From Mycobacterium celatum (GTDB taxonomy: Bacteria; Actinomycetota; Actinomycetes; Mycobacteriales; Mycobacteriaceae), in assembly GCF_002101595.1 (NCBI RefSeq), contig NZ_LQOM01000010.1, forward strand, positions 1 through 64,000: 64,000 nt of DNA, in the 5' to 3' direction. The position numbers were made by a program, and so were the translations under genes. Shown here piece by piece: positions 6,871-19,055 of the stretch. Each line of letters starts with the position of its first letter. Position 1 is the first letter of the stretch. Under the pieces are notes generated by a model that saw only the letters and a list, made by a program, of their open reading frames with translations, searched no databases and had not been told where the DNA came from.

Positions 6871-8391
6871 ATGTCGAGCCAGCCGCGGACGATTCCTGCG
6901 GCACTGGATCGCATAGCGGGCGAGCTTCCCCGCCACAACGCGCTGGTCACGTCGGATCGCACGCTCACCTTCGCGGAGTTGCGCGACGAGGTGCGCCGGG
7001 CCGCGGCCGCGCTGATTGCGCTCGGCGTGGACCCCGGCGATCGGGTGGCGATCTGGTCGCCGAACACCTGGCACTGGGCGGTGGCCTGCCTGGCCACGCA
7101 CTATGCGGGCGCCACCGTGGTTCCCCTGAATACCCGCTACACCCCCTCGGAAGCCGCCGATATCCTGGCCCGCACCGCCGCTCCGGTGCTGGTGGCGATG
7201 GGCGAGTTCCTCGGTTCGGACAGGGTCGCCGGCCTGGATCGCGGCGCCCTCCCCGATTTGCGGCACATCGTGCGGGTGCCGGTCGACAATGACGACGGGA
7301 CGTGGGACGAATTCGTCGCGCACGGGACCGGCCTGCAGGCCGCCGACGCGCGCGCCGCCGCGGTCAGTCCCGACGACGTCTCCGACATCCTGTTCACCTC
7401 GGGAACCACCGGACGCAGCAAAGGCGTGCTGTGCGCGCACCGCCAGTCGCTGGCCGGGTCGGGGGCGTGGGCGGCCTGCGGCAAGATCACCGCCGACGAC
7501 CGCTACCTGTGCATCAACCCGTTCTTCCACAACTTCGGCTACAAGGCGGGCATTCTGGCGTGCCTGCAGACCGGCGCCACGTTGATCCCGCAGCTGACCT
7601 TCGACCCCGAGCAGGCCATGCGCGCGGTGGCCGAACACCGGATCACGGTGCTGCCCGGTCCGCCCACCATTTACCAGACGCTGCTCGACCATCCCAAGCG
7701 CGGCGATTACGACCTGAGCTCGCTGAGGTTCGCGGTCACCGGCGCGGCGACCGTGCCGGTGGTGCTGATCGAGCGGATGCAGTCCGAACTCGACATCGAC
7801 ATCGTTCTGACGGCCTACGGCCTCACCGAATCCAACGGGTTCGGCACCATGTGCCGCGCCGACGACGACGCGGTCACCGTGGCCACCACCTGCGGGCGTC
7901 CGATCGCCGACTTCGAGCTGCGCATCGGCGAACAAAACGAGGTGCTGCTTCGCGGGCCCAACGTCATGCTGGGCTACCTCGACGACCCATCAGCGACCGC
8001 GGCTGCCATCGACGCCGACGGCTGGCTGCACACCGGCGACGTCGGGAAGCTCGACGCCGCAGGCAATTTACAGATCACCGATCGCCTCAAGGACATGTAC
8101 ATCTGCGGCGGGTTCAACGTGTACCCCGCCGAAGTGGAGCAGGTGCTGGCCCGGCTGGACGGTGTGCTCGACGCCGCGGTGATCGGCGTGCCCGACGAGC
8201 GGCTCGGCGAAGTGGGTCGGGCGTTTGTGGTAACGCGTCCGGGATTTGAGCTCGACGAGCAGGCGGTGATCGCCTACACCCGTGAGCATCTGGCGAATTT
8301 CAAGACCCCCCGTTCGGTGAGGTTTGTCGACACGCTGCCCCGCAACGCGGGCGGCAAGGTGGTCAAACCGCTACTGCGAGAGATGCCCTAG
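6871..8391 (+). CDS. fadD3: HIP-CoA ligase FadD3
   Basis: This 506 aa AMP-forming acyl-CoA synthetase activates HIP, the bicyclic indanedione propionate left after HsaD cleavage, and so makes the ligand that relieves KstR2 repression. The P-loop motif ILFTSGTTGRSKGV, the TAYGLTESNG adenylate motif, the WLHTGDVGKLD motif and the C-terminal catalytic lysine region (PRNAGGKVVK) are all present in order. It starts at ATG after a GAGGAG-like ribosome site. It heads the plus-strand operon, with fadE31 beginning on the base after its stop. The identification rests on synteny with Rv3561 and on family motifs. Confidence 0.94.
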   Translation: MSSQPRTIPAALDRIAGELPRHNALVTSDRTLTFAELRDEVRRAAAALIALGVDPGDRVAIWSPNTWHWAVACLATHYAGATVVPLNTRYTPSEAADILARTAAPVLVAMGEFLGSDRVAGLDRGALPDLRHIVRVPVDNDDGTWDEFVAHGTGLQAADARAAAVSPDDVSDILFTSGTTGRSKGVLCAHRQSLAGSGAWAACGKITADDRYLCINPFFHNFGYKAGILACLQTGATLIPQLTFDPEQAMRAVAEHRITVLPGPPTIYQTLLDHPKRGDYDLSSLRFAVTGAATVPVVLIERMQSELDIDIVLTAYGLTESNGFGTMCRADDDAVTVATTCGRPIADFELRIGEQNEVLLRGPNVMLGYLDDPSATAAAIDADGWLHTGDVGKLDAAGNLQITDRLKDMYICGGFNVYPAEVEQVLARLDGVLDAAVIGVPDERLGEVGRAFVVTRPGFELDEQAVIAYTREHLANFKTPRSVRFVDTLPRNAGGKVVKPLLREMP

Positions 8392-9525
8392 ATGGACCTT
8401 GACTTCGACGACGAAACCCTGGCGTTTCAAATGGAGGTGCGTGAGTTCCTTGCCGCGCACCGTGATTCATTCCCCTCCAAGTCCTACGACACCGCCGAGG
8501 GCTTCGAGCAGCACCGGCGTTGGGACAAGGTGCTCTACGACGCCGGGTTGTCGGTGATCACCTGGCCGGAGCGTTACGGCGGCCGCGACGCGACACTGTT
8601 GCAGTGGGTGGTCTTCGAGGAGGAGTACTTCCGCGCGGGCGCCCCCGGGCGGGCCAGTGCCAACGGCACGTCGATGCTGGCACCGACATTGTTCGCGCAC
8701 GGCACCGAAGAGCAACTCGACCGGGTGCTGCCGAAGATGGCCAGCGGCGAGGAGATCTGGGCGCAAGCATGGTCGGAGCCCGAGTCCGGCAGCGACCTAG
8801 CGTCGCTGCGGTCGACTGCCACGCGCACCGACGGCGGCTGGCTGCTCAACGGGCAGAAGATCTGGAGCTCGCGGGCACCGTTCGGCGACAAGGCATTCGG
8901 GCTGTTCCGCTCAGACCCTTCCGCCGAACGGCACCGCGGGCTGACCTACTTCATGTTCGACCTGAAGGCTGACGGGATCACCGTGCGGCCGATCGCCCAG
9001 CTCGGCGGCGACACCGGTTTCGGCGAGATCTTCCTGGACGACGTGTTCGTCCCCGACAACGACGTCATCGGCCAGGTGAACGACGGCTGGCGGGCCGCGA
9101 TGAGCACGTCGAGCAACGAGCGCGGCATGTCGCTGCGCAGCCCGGCACGGTTCTTGGCCGCCGCGGAGCGGCTGGCCGGATTGTGGAAAGACAGCGGCGA
9201 CAAGGCTTTCGGGGACCAGGTGGCCGACGCCTGGATCAAGGCGCAGGCCTACCGGCTGCACACGTTCGGCACCGTGACCAGGCTGGCCGAAGGCGGCGAG
9301 CTCGGCGCCGAGTCGTCGGTGACCAAAGTGTTCTGGTCGGACCTCGACGTCGCGCTGCATCAGACCGCGCTGGATATCCGCGGCGCCGACGGCGAGCTGG
9401 CCGACTCCTGGACCGACGGGTTGCTGTTCGCGCTCGGCGGCCCGATCTACGCCGGCACCAACGAGATTCAGCGCAACATCATTGCCGAGCGGCTGCTGGG
9501 CCTGCCCCGGGAGAAGACCAAATGA
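8392..9525 (+). CDS. fadE31: Acyl-CoA dehydrogenase FadE31
   Basis: This 377 aa acyl-CoA dehydrogenase is one subunit of the heteromeric enzymes FadE31 forms with FadE32 or FadE33 in mycobacterial steroid catabolism. It shows AWSEPESGSDLASLRS, LNGQKIWSS and the C-terminal YAGTNEIQRNIIAERLLGLPR signature, so the FAD-binding features of an alpha-type subunit are present. It abuts fadD3 with no spacer and overlaps fadE32 by 4 bases (ATGA), implying coupled translation and stoichiometric production. It acts late in ring C/D degradation; the exact CoA substrate cannot be told from sequence. Confidence 0.92.
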   Translation: MDLDFDDETLAFQMEVREFLAAHRDSFPSKSYDTAEGFEQHRRWDKVLYDAGLSVITWPERYGGRDATLLQWVVFEEEYFRAGAPGRASANGTSMLAPTLFAHGTEEQLDRVLPKMASGEEIWAQAWSEPESGSDLASLRSTATRTDGGWLLNGQKIWSSRAPFGDKAFGLFRSDPSAERHRGLTYFMFDLKADGITVRPIAQLGGDTGFGEIFLDDVFVPDNDVIGQVNDGWRAAMSTSSNERGMSLRSPARFLAAAERLAGLWKDSGDKAFGDQVADAWIKAQAYRLHTFGTVTRLAEGGELGAESSVTKVFWSDLDVALHQTALDIRGADGELADSWTDGLLFALGGPIYAGTNEIQRNIIAERLLGLPREKTK

Positions 9526-10475
9526 GATTCGACCTCGACGAAGGGCAGTGCGATTTCGCGGCCAGCATCGACGCGGCGCTCGCGGCGGCAGACGTCCCGG
9601 CCGCGGTGCGGGCCTGGGCCGCAGGCGACACCGCGCCCGGCCGCAAGGTGTGGGCGCAGTTGGCCGACCTGGGCGTCACCGCGTTGATGGTGCCCGAACG
9701 GTTCGACGGCATCGGCGCGCATCCGGTCGATCTGGTGGTCGCGGCCGAGCGGCTCGGACGTTGGTGCGTGCCGGGACCGGTCACCGAATCCATTGCGGTA
9801 GCACCGATTCTGCTTGCCGACGACGAGCGCTGCGCGGCGCTGGCCGCGGGCGAGCTGATAGCCACCGTCGCGCTGCCGCCGCAGGTGCCGCGGGCCGTCG
9901 ACGCCGACACCGCGGGCCTGGTTTTGCTGGCCGGTGACGGACAGGTGAGTGCGGCTGAGCCCGGCGCATGCCACGAGTCCGTCGACCCCAGCCGTCGGCT
10001 CTTCGACGTCACCGCGGCCGGCTCGTCGTGGGCGGCCGATGTCGCGCGCGCCTACGAGTTCGGCGCGCTGGCCACCGCCGCCCAACTGGTCGGCGCCGGG
10101 CAGGCCCTGCTGGACGCCGCCGTCGAGTACGCCAAGCAGCGCACCCAGTTCGGCCGGGTGATCGGCTCGTATCAAGCGATCAAGCACAAGCTCGCCGACG
10201 TGCATATCGCGGTCGAGCTGGCCCGACCGCTGGTCTACGGCGCGGCGCTGTCGCTGGCCACCGGCTCACCGGACACTGTCCGCGACGTGAGCGCCGCCAA
10301 GGCCGCGGCGTCGGAGGCCGCGCTGCTGGCCGCCCGCTCGGCGCTGCAGACCCACGGGGCCATCGGCTTCACCGCCGAACACGACCTGTCGCTGTGGCTG
10401 CTGAGGGTCCAAGCGTTGCGGCCGGCCTGGGGCGATCCCGCCGCGCACCGGCGACGGGTATTGGAGGCCTTATGA
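9522..10475 (+). CDS. fadE32: Acyl-CoA dehydrogenase subunit FadE32
   Basis: This 317 aa protein is shorter than FadE31 and is a beta-type partner subunit. It keeps the segments YAKQRTQFGRVIGSYQAIKH and LQTHGAIGFTAEHDLSLW, but lacks the YGGxNEIQ C-terminal FAD signature found in FadE30 and FadE31. Incomplete subunits of this kind form alpha2beta2 acyl-CoA dehydrogenases in cholesterol catabolism. The start codon overlaps the fadE31 stop (ATGA), and the stop overlaps the fadE33 start (ATGA). Confidence 0.9.
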   Translation: MRFDLDEGQCDFAASIDAALAAADVPAAVRAWAAGDTAPGRKVWAQLADLGVTALMVPERFDGIGAHPVDLVVAAERLGRWCVPGPVTESIAVAPILLADDERCAALAAGELIATVALPPQVPRAVDADTAGLVLLAGDGQVSAAEPGACHESVDPSRRLFDVTAAGSSWAADVARAYEFGALATAAQLVGAGQALLDAAVEYAKQRTQFGRVIGSYQAIKHKLADVHIAVELARPLVYGAALSLATGSPDTVRDVSAAKAAASEAALLAARSALQTHGAIGFTAEHDLSLWLLRVQALRPAWGDPAAHRRRVLEAL

Positions 10476-11413
10476 GTGACGAACGAGAACTGCTGCGCGA
10501 GACCGTCGCGGCACTGGTCGCCAAACACGCGTCGCCGGACTCGGTCCGCCTGGCGATGGAATCGGAACGCGGCTACGACGAAACGTTGTGGCGGCTGCTG
10601 TGCGAACAAGTCGGTGCCGCCGCCCTGGTGGTACCCGAGGAATACGGTGGCGCCAGCGGCAGTCTCGGCGACGCCGCCGTCGTCGTCGAGGAACTCGGCA
10701 AGGCTCTGGTGCCCACCCCGTTGCTGGGCAGCACGCTCACCGAACTGGCGCTGCTCGCCGCCGACAAGCCGGACACCGACGCGTTGGAGCGGCTGGCTCA
10801 GGGCGCCGCGATCGGCGCCGTGGTGTTCGACCCCGACTACGTGGTGAACGGCGATATCGCCGACGTTGTTATCGCGGCCGACGGCGACAAACTCATCCGG
10901 TGGACCGCGTTCAGCGCCGAGCCCGTCGCCGCCATGGATCCGACCCGGCGGCTGGCCCGGGTTACCGCGCAGAGCACGGCGCCGCTCGGCGACGATCCCG
11001 GCCTCTCCGACACCGCAGCCATCCTGCTGGCCGCCGAGCAGATCGGCGCGGCGGCACGCTGCCTGGAGCTGACCGTCGCCTACACCAAGGAGCGGGTGCA
11101 GTTCGGCCGGCCGATCGGCAGTTTCCAGGCGCTCAAGCACCGGATGGCCGACCTGTACGTCGCGGTGCAGTCCGCGCGTGCGGTGGTCAACGACGCCGTC
11201 GCGAAACCATCGCCGACCTCGGCGGCGCTGGCCCGAGTGGCGGCCAGCGAAGCGTTGTACACGGTGGCCGCCGAAGGTATTCAGCTGCACGGCGGCATCG
11301 CGATCACCTGGGAACACGACATGCAGCTGTATTTCAAACGGGCACACGGCAGTTCGCAGTTGATCGGCCCGCCGCGCGAATACCTGCGCCGGCTGGAATC
11401 CGAAGTGTTCTAA
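10472..11413 (+). CDS. fadE33: Acyl-CoA dehydrogenase subunit FadE33
   Basis: This 313 aa protein is a paralogue of FadE32 with the same architecture (YTKERVQFGRPIGSFQALKH and IQLHGGIAITWEHDMQLY) and the same lack of the NEIQ-type C-terminal motif. It is a beta-type partner for FadE31. The ATG overlaps the fadE32 stop by 4 bases. The downstream aminotransferase starts 9 bases after its stop and so probably belongs to the same transcript. Whether FadE32 and FadE33 compete for FadE31 or act on different CoA thioesters cannot be judged here. Confidence 0.9.
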   Translation: MSDERELLRETVAALVAKHASPDSVRLAMESERGYDETLWRLLCEQVGAAALVVPEEYGGASGSLGDAAVVVEELGKALVPTPLLGSTLTELALLAADKPDTDALERLAQGAAIGAVVFDPDYVVNGDIADVVIAADGDKLIRWTAFSAEPVAAMDPTRRLARVTAQSTAPLGDDPGLSDTAAILLAAEQIGAAARCLELTVAYTKERVQFGRPIGSFQALKHRMADLYVAVQSARAVVNDAVAKPSPTSAALARVAASEALYTVAAEGIQLHGGIAITWEHDMQLYFKRAHGSSQLIGPPREYLRRLESEVF

Positions 11414-11422
11414 CGTGGCGCT

Positions 11423-12586
11423 ATGAACGACCGCGTCGCGTTGCGCGCCGGGATCCCGCCGTTCTACGTGATGGACGTGTGGCTGGCGGCCGCCGAGCGT
11501 CAGCGGACCCATGGCGACCTGGTGAACCTGTCGGCGGGGCAACCCAGTGCGGGCGCCCCCGAGCCGGTGCGCACCGCCGCCAAAGCCGCGCTGGACAGCA
11601 GCCCGCTGGGTTACACGGTGGCGCTGGGCATTCCGGAGCTTCGCGCGGCGATCGCGGCGTCGTACCGAGACAGGTACGCGCTGGCGGTCAATCCCGACGA
11701 GGTGGTGATCACGACAGGGTCGTCGGGAGGGTTCCTGCTGACGTTCTTGGCGTGCTTCGACGTCGGCGACCGGGTGGTGGTCAGCAGTCCGGGCTACCCG
11801 TGCTACCGCAACATTTTGACGGCGCTCGGGTGTGAGGTGGTCGATCTCGAGTGTGGGCCGGAGACCCGATTTCAGCCCACGGCACAGATGCTGGCCGAAC
11901 TCGACCCGCCGGTGGCCGGCGTGGTGGTGGCCAGCCCGGCCAACCCGACCGGCACGGTCATTCCGCCGGCGGAGCTGGCGGCGATCGCGTCGTGGTGTGA
12001 TTCCGCCGGGGTGCGGCTGGTCAGCGACGAGGTCTATCACGGGCTGGTCTACGAGGGCGCGCCGGAAACAAGCTGCGCCTGGCAGACGTCGCGAAACGCG
12101 GTGGTGGTCAACAGCTTTTCCAAGTATTTCGCGATGACGGGCTGGCGGCTGGGCTGGCTGCTGGTGCCGGCCGAGCTGCGCCGCGCGGTGGACCGCCTGA
12201 CCGGCAATTTCACGATCTGCCCGCCGGTGTTATCGCAGCACGCCGCCGTTGCAGCGTTCACCCCCGAGGCGGTGGCCGAAGCCGACGGACACCTGCACCA
12301 GTACGCAATCAACCGCAGGCTCTTGCTGGACGGTCTCCGCGGCATCGGCATCGACCGGCTGGCGCCCACCGATGGCGCCTTCTACGTCTACGCCGACGTG
12401 TCAGACTACACCGACGACTCGATGGCCTTCTGCTCGAAACTGTTGGCCGACACCGGTGTTGCGATTGCGCCCGGCATCGACTTCGACACCGTGCATGGTG
12501 GATCGTTCGTCCGGTTGTCGTTCGCGGGCCCGACCGGCGATATCGAAGAGGCGTTGCGGCGCATAAGGGTGTGGCTGCAAAGGTGA
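11423..12586 (+). CDS. aspB: Class I PLP-dependent aminotransferase (AspB/Rv3565 type)
   Basis: This 387 aa fold-type I aminotransferase carries the PLP lysine in VVNSFSKYFAMTGWRLGW. It also has the ASPANPTGTVIP Asn loop, the SDEVYHGLVYEG Asp/Tyr pair and the C-terminal FVRLSFAG Arg that binds the substrate carboxylate. It is annotated as an aspartate aminotransferase in M. tuberculosis, but the amino donor is not established. It follows fadE33 by 9 bases in the KstR2-controlled operon, where its link to steroid degradation is unexplained. Its stop overlaps the next gene. Confidence 0.85.
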   Translation: MNDRVALRAGIPPFYVMDVWLAAAERQRTHGDLVNLSAGQPSAGAPEPVRTAAKAALDSSPLGYTVALGIPELRAAIAASYRDRYALAVNPDEVVITTGSSGGFLLTFLACFDVGDRVVVSSPGYPCYRNILTALGCEVVDLECGPETRFQPTAQMLAELDPPVAGVVVASPANPTGTVIPPAELAAIASWCDSAGVRLVSDEVYHGLVYEGAPETSCAWQTSRNAVVVNSFSKYFAMTGWRLGWLLVPAELRRAVDRLTGNFTICPPVLSQHAAVAAFTPEAVAEADGHLHQYAINRRLLLDGLRGIGIDRLAPTDGAFYVYADVSDYTDDSMAFCSKLLADTGVAIAPGIDFDTVHGGSFVRLSFAGPTGDIEEALRRIRVWLQR

Positions 12587-13836
12587 GCCTTGTCATCTCC
12601 GACCACGAACGGGCCGCACTGGCGCAGGTGAGTGAGTTCCCGTTGTTCGCGGCCATTACCGGACGGCGGTCACGGCGATTTCCCGTCGGCGGCCGGATCC
12701 CGGCCGGCGCGCTGGCCTACACCAGTCGACGGCCGGTCCAGCCGCTGTCGGAAGTCGAACGGGCGCTGATGATTTCGGTCACCGGCGGCGTCACCGGCTG
12801 GCACTACGGCATAACCCATAACCCGGGCTACGCGCCGTCACTGCCCAACTATTCGGGCAGCGCGACCGGTCGAACTTTCCCGTCGGCGGCGGGCTTTCAC
12901 ACCAGCCAGCTGTTCTTCACCGACGACACCGGCACGTACATGCTGCCCAGCCGCGACGCGCAGCCGCGCCAGTCCGACAGTATCGAGGACTGGATCAGCC
13001 ACACTGCGGACTCGTATGTGCGGATTTCGGACACTCGCCTGGAGCTGCCGCGCGAGGAACCCCACATGGAGGGCCACAACCTCTGGATCGCCAACCACCC
13101 CGGCAGCCTGCTGGCATTTCCGGTGGCCGATCTCGCCGAGCACCTGATGGAAAACCTGTGGTTCTTCGCCGCCAACGGCTATCTGATCACCGATGACGTC
13201 ACCGGTCGCAATATCCCGGGCACCGAACACTTTTCGTCACTACCCCATGCCGACGACCCGATCCCGTTGTCGTTTGTCGAGCAGTACACGCTGACGGAGG
13301 CGAGCGCAGAACTTGCCATCGCCGCCAACAACGGGGCCTTGGCGCTGCAGGCACTGGGACTGGGCGGCTGGATCTACGACGGCCTGAATCGATTGTCGGT
13401 GCTGGACGGGCTGGGATTCGTCGCAGACCAAGACGACCGTTGGCCCTTCCCGAACGTCACCGGGCTGCCCGGATACTTCGAGACGCTCAGCCCGCCGCAT
13501 GTGCCGTCGGTCGCAGAAGGGGTGGACACGCTCGTCGCCCGCAAGTACGGCCCCGGTGGTCCCTTTCACCCGGACACACCCGGACCGTGGTCGGATACAC
13601 CGACGGTGCGCGCCTCGGCGCTGCCGTTCGACGGTATACGGGAGCTCGTCACCCTCGAAGCGTCATATATCTACGACACCTTCGGCAAGTTGCCCGGCAC
13701 CGTGCCGACCGTGCACGTGCTGATGTACCTACAGGCACAACACCTGGACACCGATTTCTACGACGAGTTCTTCGCGCCCGGCGCCTACCTGCCGACGCAC
13801 GCCGAGCATCAGGCCCGCTGGCATTCCGAACGTTAA
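12583..13836 (+). CDS. Uncharacterised protein, possibly nitroreductase-like
   Basis: This protein is 417 aa if started at the GTG that overlaps the aminotransferase stop (GTGA); a GTG 12 bases upstream is possible. I do not recognise it with certainty. Residues about 19-40 (FPLFAAITGRRSRRFPVGG) resemble the phosphate-binding Arg-Arg-Ser-x-Arg opening of nitroreductases, and LAIAANNGALALQALGLGGW recalls their flavin-proximal helix, so a flavin oxidoreductase is one guess. It has no signal peptide or membrane segments. It is translationally coupled to the KstR2-controlled operon and stands where M. tuberculosis has nat between aspB and hsaB. Its stop shares a TTAA with the convergent lectin gene. 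Confidence 0.6.
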   Translation: MSLVISDHERAALAQVSEFPLFAAITGRRSRRFPVGGRIPAGALAYTSRRPVQPLSEVERALMISVTGGVTGWHYGITHNPGYAPSLPNYSGSATGRTFPSAAGFHTSQLFFTDDTGTYMLPSRDAQPRQSDSIEDWISHTADSYVRISDTRLELPREEPHMEGHNLWIANHPGSLLAFPVADLAEHLMENLWFFAANGYLITDDVTGRNIPGTEHFSSLPHADDPIPLSFVEQYTLTEASAELAIAANNGALALQALGLGGWIYDGLNRLSVLDGLGFVADQDDRWPFPNVTGLPGYFETLSPPHVPSVAEGVDTLVARKYGPGGPFHPDTPGPWSDTPTVRASALPFDGIRELVTLEASYIYDTFGKLPGTVPTVHVLMYLQAQHLDTDFYDEFFAPGAYLPTHAEHQARWHSER

Positions 13837-14279
13837 TCCCACTGCTCGTCGGCCACGTCGGGAATGCAGTGGTAGGCGATCACCGGAGTGCCGGGCTGCG
13901 CCACGCCCCCGAACACATTGAGGCACGGACCGATCGGGCTGGTGATGTGGCCGTCGGGTTGGTGAGCCCACTGCTCGTTAGCCGTGTTGGCCTGACACGG
14001 CGCGAGGGTCACCGGGGTGTTATCCGCTGCGCCGCTGATGTTTACGCAATACCCCGGAAAGGCCGCGCTCTCGAGCTGCCCGGCAGAGTTGAAAAGCCAC
14101 AGCTGGGATTTCGACCCGTCGCAGGGGTTGACCATCGTGGCGGCGTTGTTTCCGTTCGGACTGTCGAGGCACCAATTGCCCAGCCTGCTCCGTAACTGGA
14201 CCGGGTCGGCACTCGCCACGCCTGCGCTCAGCAGCGCGGCACCCAAAACCGCGCCGACCAGGAGAACGATCCGGCGCAT
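13833..14279 (-). CDS. Secreted ricin-type beta-trefoil lectin domain protein
   Basis: This 148 aa protein has a typical Sec signal peptide (MRRIVLLVGAVLGAALL, then SAGVASADP, cleavage near residue 24). The rest is a single ricin B-like trefoil with six cysteines and Q-x-W-type repeats (SQLWLF, NEQWAHQ, DEQWD). Such domains bind galactose- or N-acetylglucosamine-type glycans; no catalytic domain is attached. It ends 4 bases into the convergent gene and starts 48 bases downstream of the hsaB stop on the same strand, so it could be read through from the KstR-controlled hsa operon. A lectin inside a steroid catabolic cluster is unexpected. Confidence 0.85.
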   Translation of the reverse strand: MRRIVLLVGAVLGAALLSAGVASADPVQLRSRLGNWCLDSPNGNNAATMVNPCDGSKSQLWLFNSAGQLESAAFPGYCVNISGAADNTPVTLAPCQANTANEQWAHQPDGHITSPIGPCLNVFGGVAQPGTPVIAYHCIPDVADEQWD

Positions 14280-14327
14280 TTCAGTCCCATCATCGCACCG
14301 CAGCCGTCGCAGCGACAGACCAACGTC

Positions 14328-17846
<3,519 letters not shown>

Positions 17847-17857
17847 AGCAGCAAGAC

Positions 17858-17871
17858 TAGAACACGTTCCG
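17858..17871. promoter_or_regulatory. KstR operator candidate at hsaA
   Basis: TAGAACACGTTCCG keeps the AAC-N2-GTT core and leading T of the KstR consensus TnnAACnnGTTnnA, with G in place of the final A. It lies 12 bases upstream of the hsaA start in the hsaA-kshB divergent gap, where KstR control is known in M. tuberculosis. Confidence 0.75.
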
Positions 17872-17925
17872 ATTTGTGTCGAGCAGGGTATTCCTGCGGC
17901 AGGTAGCGCTACCTAGTGGGTTTTC

Positions 17926-17939
17926 TGTAACCTGTTCTA
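17926..17939. promoter_or_regulatory. KstR operator at kshB
   Basis: TGTAACCTGTTCTA matches TnnAACnnGTTnnA at every fixed position. It lies 24 bases before the chosen kshB GTG, so it would overlap the kshB promoter. It is the second KstR-type site in this divergent gap, 68 bases centre to centre from the hsaA site, leaving room for independent or cooperative repression of the two arms. Confidence 0.85.
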
Positions 17940-17962
17940 GTTATGACGGGAGGAAGGGCCGG

Positions 17963-19033
17963 GTGGTGACGGACATCGTTCCCGACGAGCCGCTCGGCAG
18001 CCACGTCCTGGAGCTGCAGGTCGCCGACGTCGTCGCCGAGACCGACGACGCGCGGTCTTTGGTGTTCGCCGTTCCGGACGGCGCAGATATTCCGGCCGAC
18101 CGGCTGCGTTACGCGCCCGGCCAGTTCCTGACGCTGCGCATCCCCAGCGAACGCACCGGCTCGGTGGCCCGCTGCTATTCGCTGTGCAGCTCGCCGTTCA
18201 CCGACGACGCGCTGACCGTCACCGTCAAGCGGGACAGGGACGGCTACGCGTCGAACTGGATCTGCGACCACGCCCACGCGGGCATGCGGATCCACGTGCT
18301 GGCGCCGTCGGGCAACTTTGTGCCCAAGACCCTCGACGACGACTTCCTGCTGATCGCCGGCGGCAGCGGGATCACCCCGATCATGTCGATCTGCAAGTCG
18401 GCGCTGTCGGAGGGCAGCGGACAAGTGGTGTTGCTGTACGCCAACCGTGACGATCGTTCGGTGATCTTCGGCGACGCGCTGCGCGAGCTCGCCGCCAAGT
18501 ACCCCGACCGCCTGACGGTCGTGCACTGGCTGGAGTCGCTGCAGGGGCTGCCGAGCGCTACCGCGTTGGCGCAGCTGGCCGGCCCCTACACCGACCGGCA
18601 GGCGTTCATCTGCGGGCCCGGGCCGTTCATGCAGGCCGCACGGGAGGCCTTGGATGCGCTGAAAGTGCCTGCGGCCCAAGTACATCTCGAAGTGTTCAAG
18701 TCACTGGAGTCCGATCCGTTCGCCGCGGTGAAGGTCGAAGACTCCGGCGACGAGCCACCGGCTACCGCGGTGGTGCAGCTCGACGGCGAAACCCACACGG
18801 TGTCATGGCCGCGCGGCGCCAAGCTGCTCGACGTGCTGCTGGACGCCGGCCTCGACGCGCCGTTCTCCTGCCGCGAGGGCCACTGCGGCGCGTGTGCGTG
18901 CACCCTGCGCAAGGGCAAGGTGACCATGGAGGTCAACGACGTCCTCGAGCAGCAGGACCTCGACGAGGGCCTGATCCTGGCGTGCCAGTCGCACCCGGAG
19001 ACCGATTCGGTCGAAGTCACTTATGACGAATAG
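17963..19033 (+). CDS. kshB: 3-ketosteroid 9alpha-hydroxylase reductase KshB
   Basis: KshB (356 aa) passes electrons from NADH through FAD and a plant-type 2Fe-2S centre to the Rieske oxygenase KshA, whose reaction begins opening steroid ring B. Domain order: FAD domain (RCYSLCSS), NAD domain (IAGGSGITPIMSI, then FICGPGPFM), and C-terminal ferredoxin domain with C-x4-C-x2-C (SCREGHCGACAC) plus a later Cys (ILACQS). I chose the GTG at 17963, 9 bases after GGAGG; a GTG 3 bases on is equally possible. An earlier start at 17876 would put the KstR site inside the gene. The kshA gene is not in the window. Confidence 0.93.
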   Translation: MVTDIVPDEPLGSHVLELQVADVVAETDDARSLVFAVPDGADIPADRLRYAPGQFLTLRIPSERTGSVARCYSLCSSPFTDDALTVTVKRDRDGYASNWICDHAHAGMRIHVLAPSGNFVPKTLDDDFLLIAGGSGITPIMSICKSALSEGSGQVVLLYANRDDRSVIFGDALRELAAKYPDRLTVVHWLESLQGLPSATALAQLAGPYTDRQAFICGPGPFMQAAREALDALKVPAAQVHLEVFKSLESDPFAAVKVEDSGDEPPATAVVQLDGETHTVSWPRGAKLLDVLLDAGLDAPFSCREGHCGACACTLRKGKVTMEVNDVLEQQDLDEGLILACQSHPETDSVEVTYDE

Positions 19034-19055
19034 CCGCGAGCGTTAGGTTCTTGTG

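Noticed and set aside
6502..7935. Long minus-strand frame opposite fadD3
   Set aside because: Composition (Arg, Gly, His-rich, no motifs) is that of an antisense frame of fadD3, which carries full acyl-CoA synthetase motifs.
10235..12040. 601-codon minus-strand frame opposite fadE33 and the aminotransferase
   Set aside because: Antisense artefact of GC-rich codons; no start signal or family motifs, and it would overlap four well-supported genes.
17876..17962. Longer kshB start
   Set aside because: It would place the perfect KstR operator inside the coding region and lacks a ribosome site; the GTG after GGGAGGA fits better.
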